Positions 54,721 through 54,755 of a stretch of DNA of 54,755 nt are shown here, one piece after another (position 1 is the stretch's first letter; the number at the start of each line of letters is the position of its first letter). The position numbers and the translations under genes were made by a program. Under the pieces are notes generated by a model. It did no database searches. It was given only the letters and a program-made list of their open reading frames with translations, and was not told where the DNA came from. The stretch comes from Winogradskyella sp. (GTDB lineage: Bacteria; Bacteroidota; Bacteroidia; Flavobacteriales; Flavobacteriaceae), in contig NZ_JADGDZ010000016.1 in the NCBI RefSeq assembly GCF_016744625.1, positions 1 to 54,755 on the forward strand, written 5' to 3'.

Positions 54721-54728
54721 CAAAAATA
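54721..54728 (-). promoter_or_regulatory. Possible -7 box for the exopolysaccharide operon
   Basis: TATTTTTG on the minus strand; the 91-bp leader holds the direct repeat TATATTAAATTTA (about 54693-54717). Confidence 0.4.
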
Positions 54729-54755
54729 TTGTATTCGCAATGATGTGTATTAGAA

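Overview
The window looks like a chromosomal segment of a gliding, AT-rich member of the Flavobacteriaceae (Bacteroidetes). Lineage markers are the gliding lipoprotein GldH, the type IX secretion (T9SS) lipoprotein SprE/PorW, a T9SS C-terminal sorting domain, several families largely confined to flavobacteria (DUF4292, DUF4254, DUF5687, DUF6427, DUF6341), near absence of Shine-Dalgarno sites, and many Bacteroidetes-type -7 boxes (TAnnTTTG) close to start codons. I could not identify the genus. No rRNA, tRNA, CRISPR array, prophage or intact insertion sequence was seen.

Layout. 1-6.4 kb: a partial secreted M14 carboxypeptidase, a fused double-ATPase peptide-type ABC protein and a 3-oxoacid CoA-transferase pair (scoAB). 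6.4-12.1 kb: ricT-gldH-pbp1A operon and a secreted M23 peptidase with a T9SS tail. 12.1-16.1 kb: an operon of TrhO, a U32 (TrhP/RlhA-type) protein and a ferredoxin, apparently for RNA hydroxylation; then a short region with a strong terminator that implies an unannotated small minus-strand transcript; then recA. 16.2-23.9 kb: ECF sigma factor with an unusual trans-envelope partner, plsC, trpS, dprA, a HU-like/SPOR protein, a thioesterase and small lipoproteins. 23.9-31 kb: a minus-strand cell-envelope cluster (EnvC-like, DUF4292, TPR, nucleotidyltransferase, dut, flippase).

31-40 kb: one minus-strand block runs SprE, bactofilin, AtpZ, an AtpI-like protein, then F1Fo genes atpB, E, F, H, A, G; atpD and atpC (beta, epsilon) are absent. 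40.2-44.9 kb: a separate operon of a PadR regulator, three tandem paralogous membrane proteins with a HAAS-like N-terminus, a DUF5687 ABC permease and its ATPase, with a perfect inverted repeat over the padR promoter and its own terminator. 45-54.7 kb: a PaaE-like reductase, a GT9 glycosyltransferase that seems to lack a normal start codon, DUF4254, upp, DUF6427, DUF6341, purD, and the start of an exopolysaccharide locus (CapK-like ligase, GT2, polyprenyl glycosylphosphotransferase).

How parts work together: T9SS and gliding parts (gldH, sprE) occur with likely T9SS cargo; cell-wall functions (PBP1A, EnvC-like, M23, bactofilin, flippase) recur; the two best candidates for under-described biology are the PadR/triple-HAAS/ABC operon and the small transcript between trhO and recA. 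Small dispersed palindromic elements punctuate the intergenic regions, and several convergent genes overlap at their ends with no room for terminators.
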